Positions 35,802 to 36,800 of a stretch of DNA of 36,800 nucleotides are shown here, piece after piece. Made by a program: the position numbers and the translations under genes. The notes below the pieces were generated by a model, which was not told the origin of the DNA, searched no databases, and saw only the letters and a list, made by a program, of their open reading frames with translations. This DNA is from Pseudomonadota bacterium. GTDB lineage: Bacteria; Myxococcota_A; UBA796; GCA-2862545. The first letter of the stretch is position 1; every line of letters starts with the position of its first letter. The stretch spans positions 1-36,800 of the forward strand of contig PKDJ01000172.1 of assembly GCA_002862545.1 (NCBI GenBank). The letters run 5' to 3'.

Positions 35802-36800
35802 TCAGGCGGCGTGGCCCTCGATGATCTGGCGGATCTCGTCGTCGTCGAGGAGGCGGTTCATCTTCTTGGCGTGCTCGAAGATGGCGTGGACGAGGTCCTC
35901 GTGGGCCTCGATGCCGGCCTCCTGTAGCCAGAAGCGCACGTTGGAGAGCCCAGACTGATGGCCGATCTCGACGCGCTGCTTCAGGCCGAACCAGCCGGCC
36001 GGGACGCCGCTGTAGATGCGATCGGCGAGCCAGTCGTCGCCCTTCTGCTTGGCCTTGATCACCGCTGCAGCGTGCACGCCGGTTCCCGTTCGGAACGCGT
36101 CGAGCCCGAACACCGGGTAGTTGACCGGAATCGGCACGCGACAGGCCTCGCTGACGAGCGTGACGAGCTCTCCGAGGACCGAGAGGTCTCCGCGAAGGGG
36201 CGTGCCCGCCAGCTTTAGGTTGACCAGGGTCTGGTCGAGGCTGGTGTTGCCGACACGCTCTCCGATCCCGAGGATCGTGCCGTGGACGCGGTCACAGCCG
36301 GCATCAATGGCCGCGAGGGTGTTGATCACGGACAGGCCGCGGTCGTTGTGACCGTGCCAGTCGAGGCTCACCTTGTCGCGCACCCCGTGGGCCCGGAGCA
36401 GTCCGTCCGTCCACTTGACCAGCTCCCGGGTGCCCCGGGGCGTGGCATGGCCGACGGTGTCGCAGAGGATGAGGCAGGATGCGCCCTCCTCGATGGCGGC
36501 TTCGAACAGGCGTCGCAGGGTGGTCGGGTGGGAGCGGACGGTGTCTTCGGTCACGAAGGAGAAGGGGAGTCCGGCCTCCACCGTCATGCGGGCAGCCTGG
36601 CGGGTCAGGCGCTCCAGCTTGTCCTCTTCCCACTTCTCGGCGTACATCCTGATGGGCGACGAACCCAGGAAGGCCATCACCTCGATGGGCACGCCGGTGC
36701 GCTCGCTGATGCCGATGATCGGAGCGATGTCGTTCGGATGGGTGCGAGCGGCGCAGGTGGGACGGATCGTCAGGCCCTCGTCGCGCATCAGGCGAACGAT
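35802..36800 (-). CDS. LeuA-family acyltransferase (DRE-TIM aldolase), N-terminus off window
   Basis: 332 residues are visible and the reading frame continues past the right edge, so the start is missing. The catalytic core has the (alpha/beta)8 features of 2-isopropylmalate, homocitrate and citramalate synthases: DWHGHNDRGLSVINTLAAIDAG, GTILGIGERVGNTSLDQTLV, and the C-terminal GVHAAAVIKAKQKG. The C-terminus is short, ending DDEIRQIIEGHAA, with no room for the LeuA regulatory dimer domain, so a feedback-insensitive or different acyl acceptor is possible. The metal-binding His and Asn are in HGHND. Which keto acid it uses cannot be told. LeuA and PanB both use 2-ketoisovalerate, so its closeness to panBC may be meaningful. 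Confidence 0.9.
   Translation of the reverse strand: MVRLMRDEGLTIRPTCAARTHPNDIAPIIGISERTGVPIEVMAFLGSSPIRMYAEKWEEDKLERLTRQAARMTVEAGLPFSFVTEDTVRSHPTTLRRLFEAAIEEGASCLILCDTVGHATPRGTRELVKWTDGLLRAHGVRDKVSLDWHGHNDRGLSVINTLAAIDAGCDRVHGTILGIGERVGNTSLDQTLVNLKLAGTPLRGDLSVLGELVTLVSEACRVPIPVNYPVFGLDAFRTGTGVHAAAVIKAKQKGDDWLADRIYSGVPAGWFGLKQRVEIGHQSGLSNVRFWLQEAGIEAHEDLVHAIFEHAKKMNRLLDDDEIRQIIEGHAA

Overview
The window is about 36.8 kb of very GC-rich bacterial DNA, densely packed with genes. No gap between genes exceeds about 260 bp. Frequent GTG starts, 1-8 bp gene overlaps, many lipoproteins, a transmembrane Ser/Thr kinase, a PP2C phosphatase, a trypsin-like protease, Asp/Cys-rich MopE-type repeats and a WS/DGAT acyltransferase together suggest a Myxococcota-like (former deltaproteobacterial) chromosome. 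That placement is inference from gene content. I see no rRNA, IS element, prophage or CRISPR array.

Region A (1-12,506) looks like a regulated MoxR/vWA-type system interleaved with lipoprotein genes. On the minus strand a DUF5682 protein runs off the left edge. Divergent from it is a PP2C phosphatase, followed by a lipoprotein EEP hydrolase (minus), a CoxE-like vWA protein with an intact MIDAS (plus), two coupled envelope proteins (minus), a GerMN-like lipoprotein (plus), a Ser/Thr kinase with an (EP)n linker (minus), and two translationally coupled unknown proteins (plus). DUF5682 and CoxE-type vWA proteins normally accompany a MoxR AAA+ ATPase and a SWIM zinc-finger protein. Neither is inside the window, so either could lie off the left edge.

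Region B (12,507-16,894) holds a 62-residue basic protein, a membrane-anchored helical protein, a secreted trypsin-like protease and a wax ester synthase/DGAT. The 261-bp gap 12,507-12,767 contains nothing I can name.

Region C (16,901-25,637, all minus) contains a four-gene coupled run: MopE/fibrinogen-like lipoprotein, monoacylglycerol-lipase-like hydrolase, ExbD-like lipoprotein and phospho-sugar mutase. Upstream of it lie an alanine-racemase-like protein that seems to lack its PLP lysine, nucleoside diphosphate kinase, a TerB-like protein, an unknown 259-residue protein and a small membrane protein.

Region D (25,743-31,471) has a DAO-type FAD oxidoreductase followed by pntA-pntB (proton-translocating transhydrogenase), then on the minus strand a coupled cytochrome c' and diheme cytochrome c pair, and a tRNA-Val(CAC) with its own terminator.

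Region E (31,529-36,800) has a two-gene membrane pair (OB-like protein and YdjM-like protein), a tail-less SSB, a deoxynucleoside kinase, panB-panC with a small membrane protein, and on the minus strand a LeuA-family acyltransferase entering from the right edge. panB consumes 2-ketoisovalerate, which is also the substrate of LeuA, so the two may share a metabolic node.
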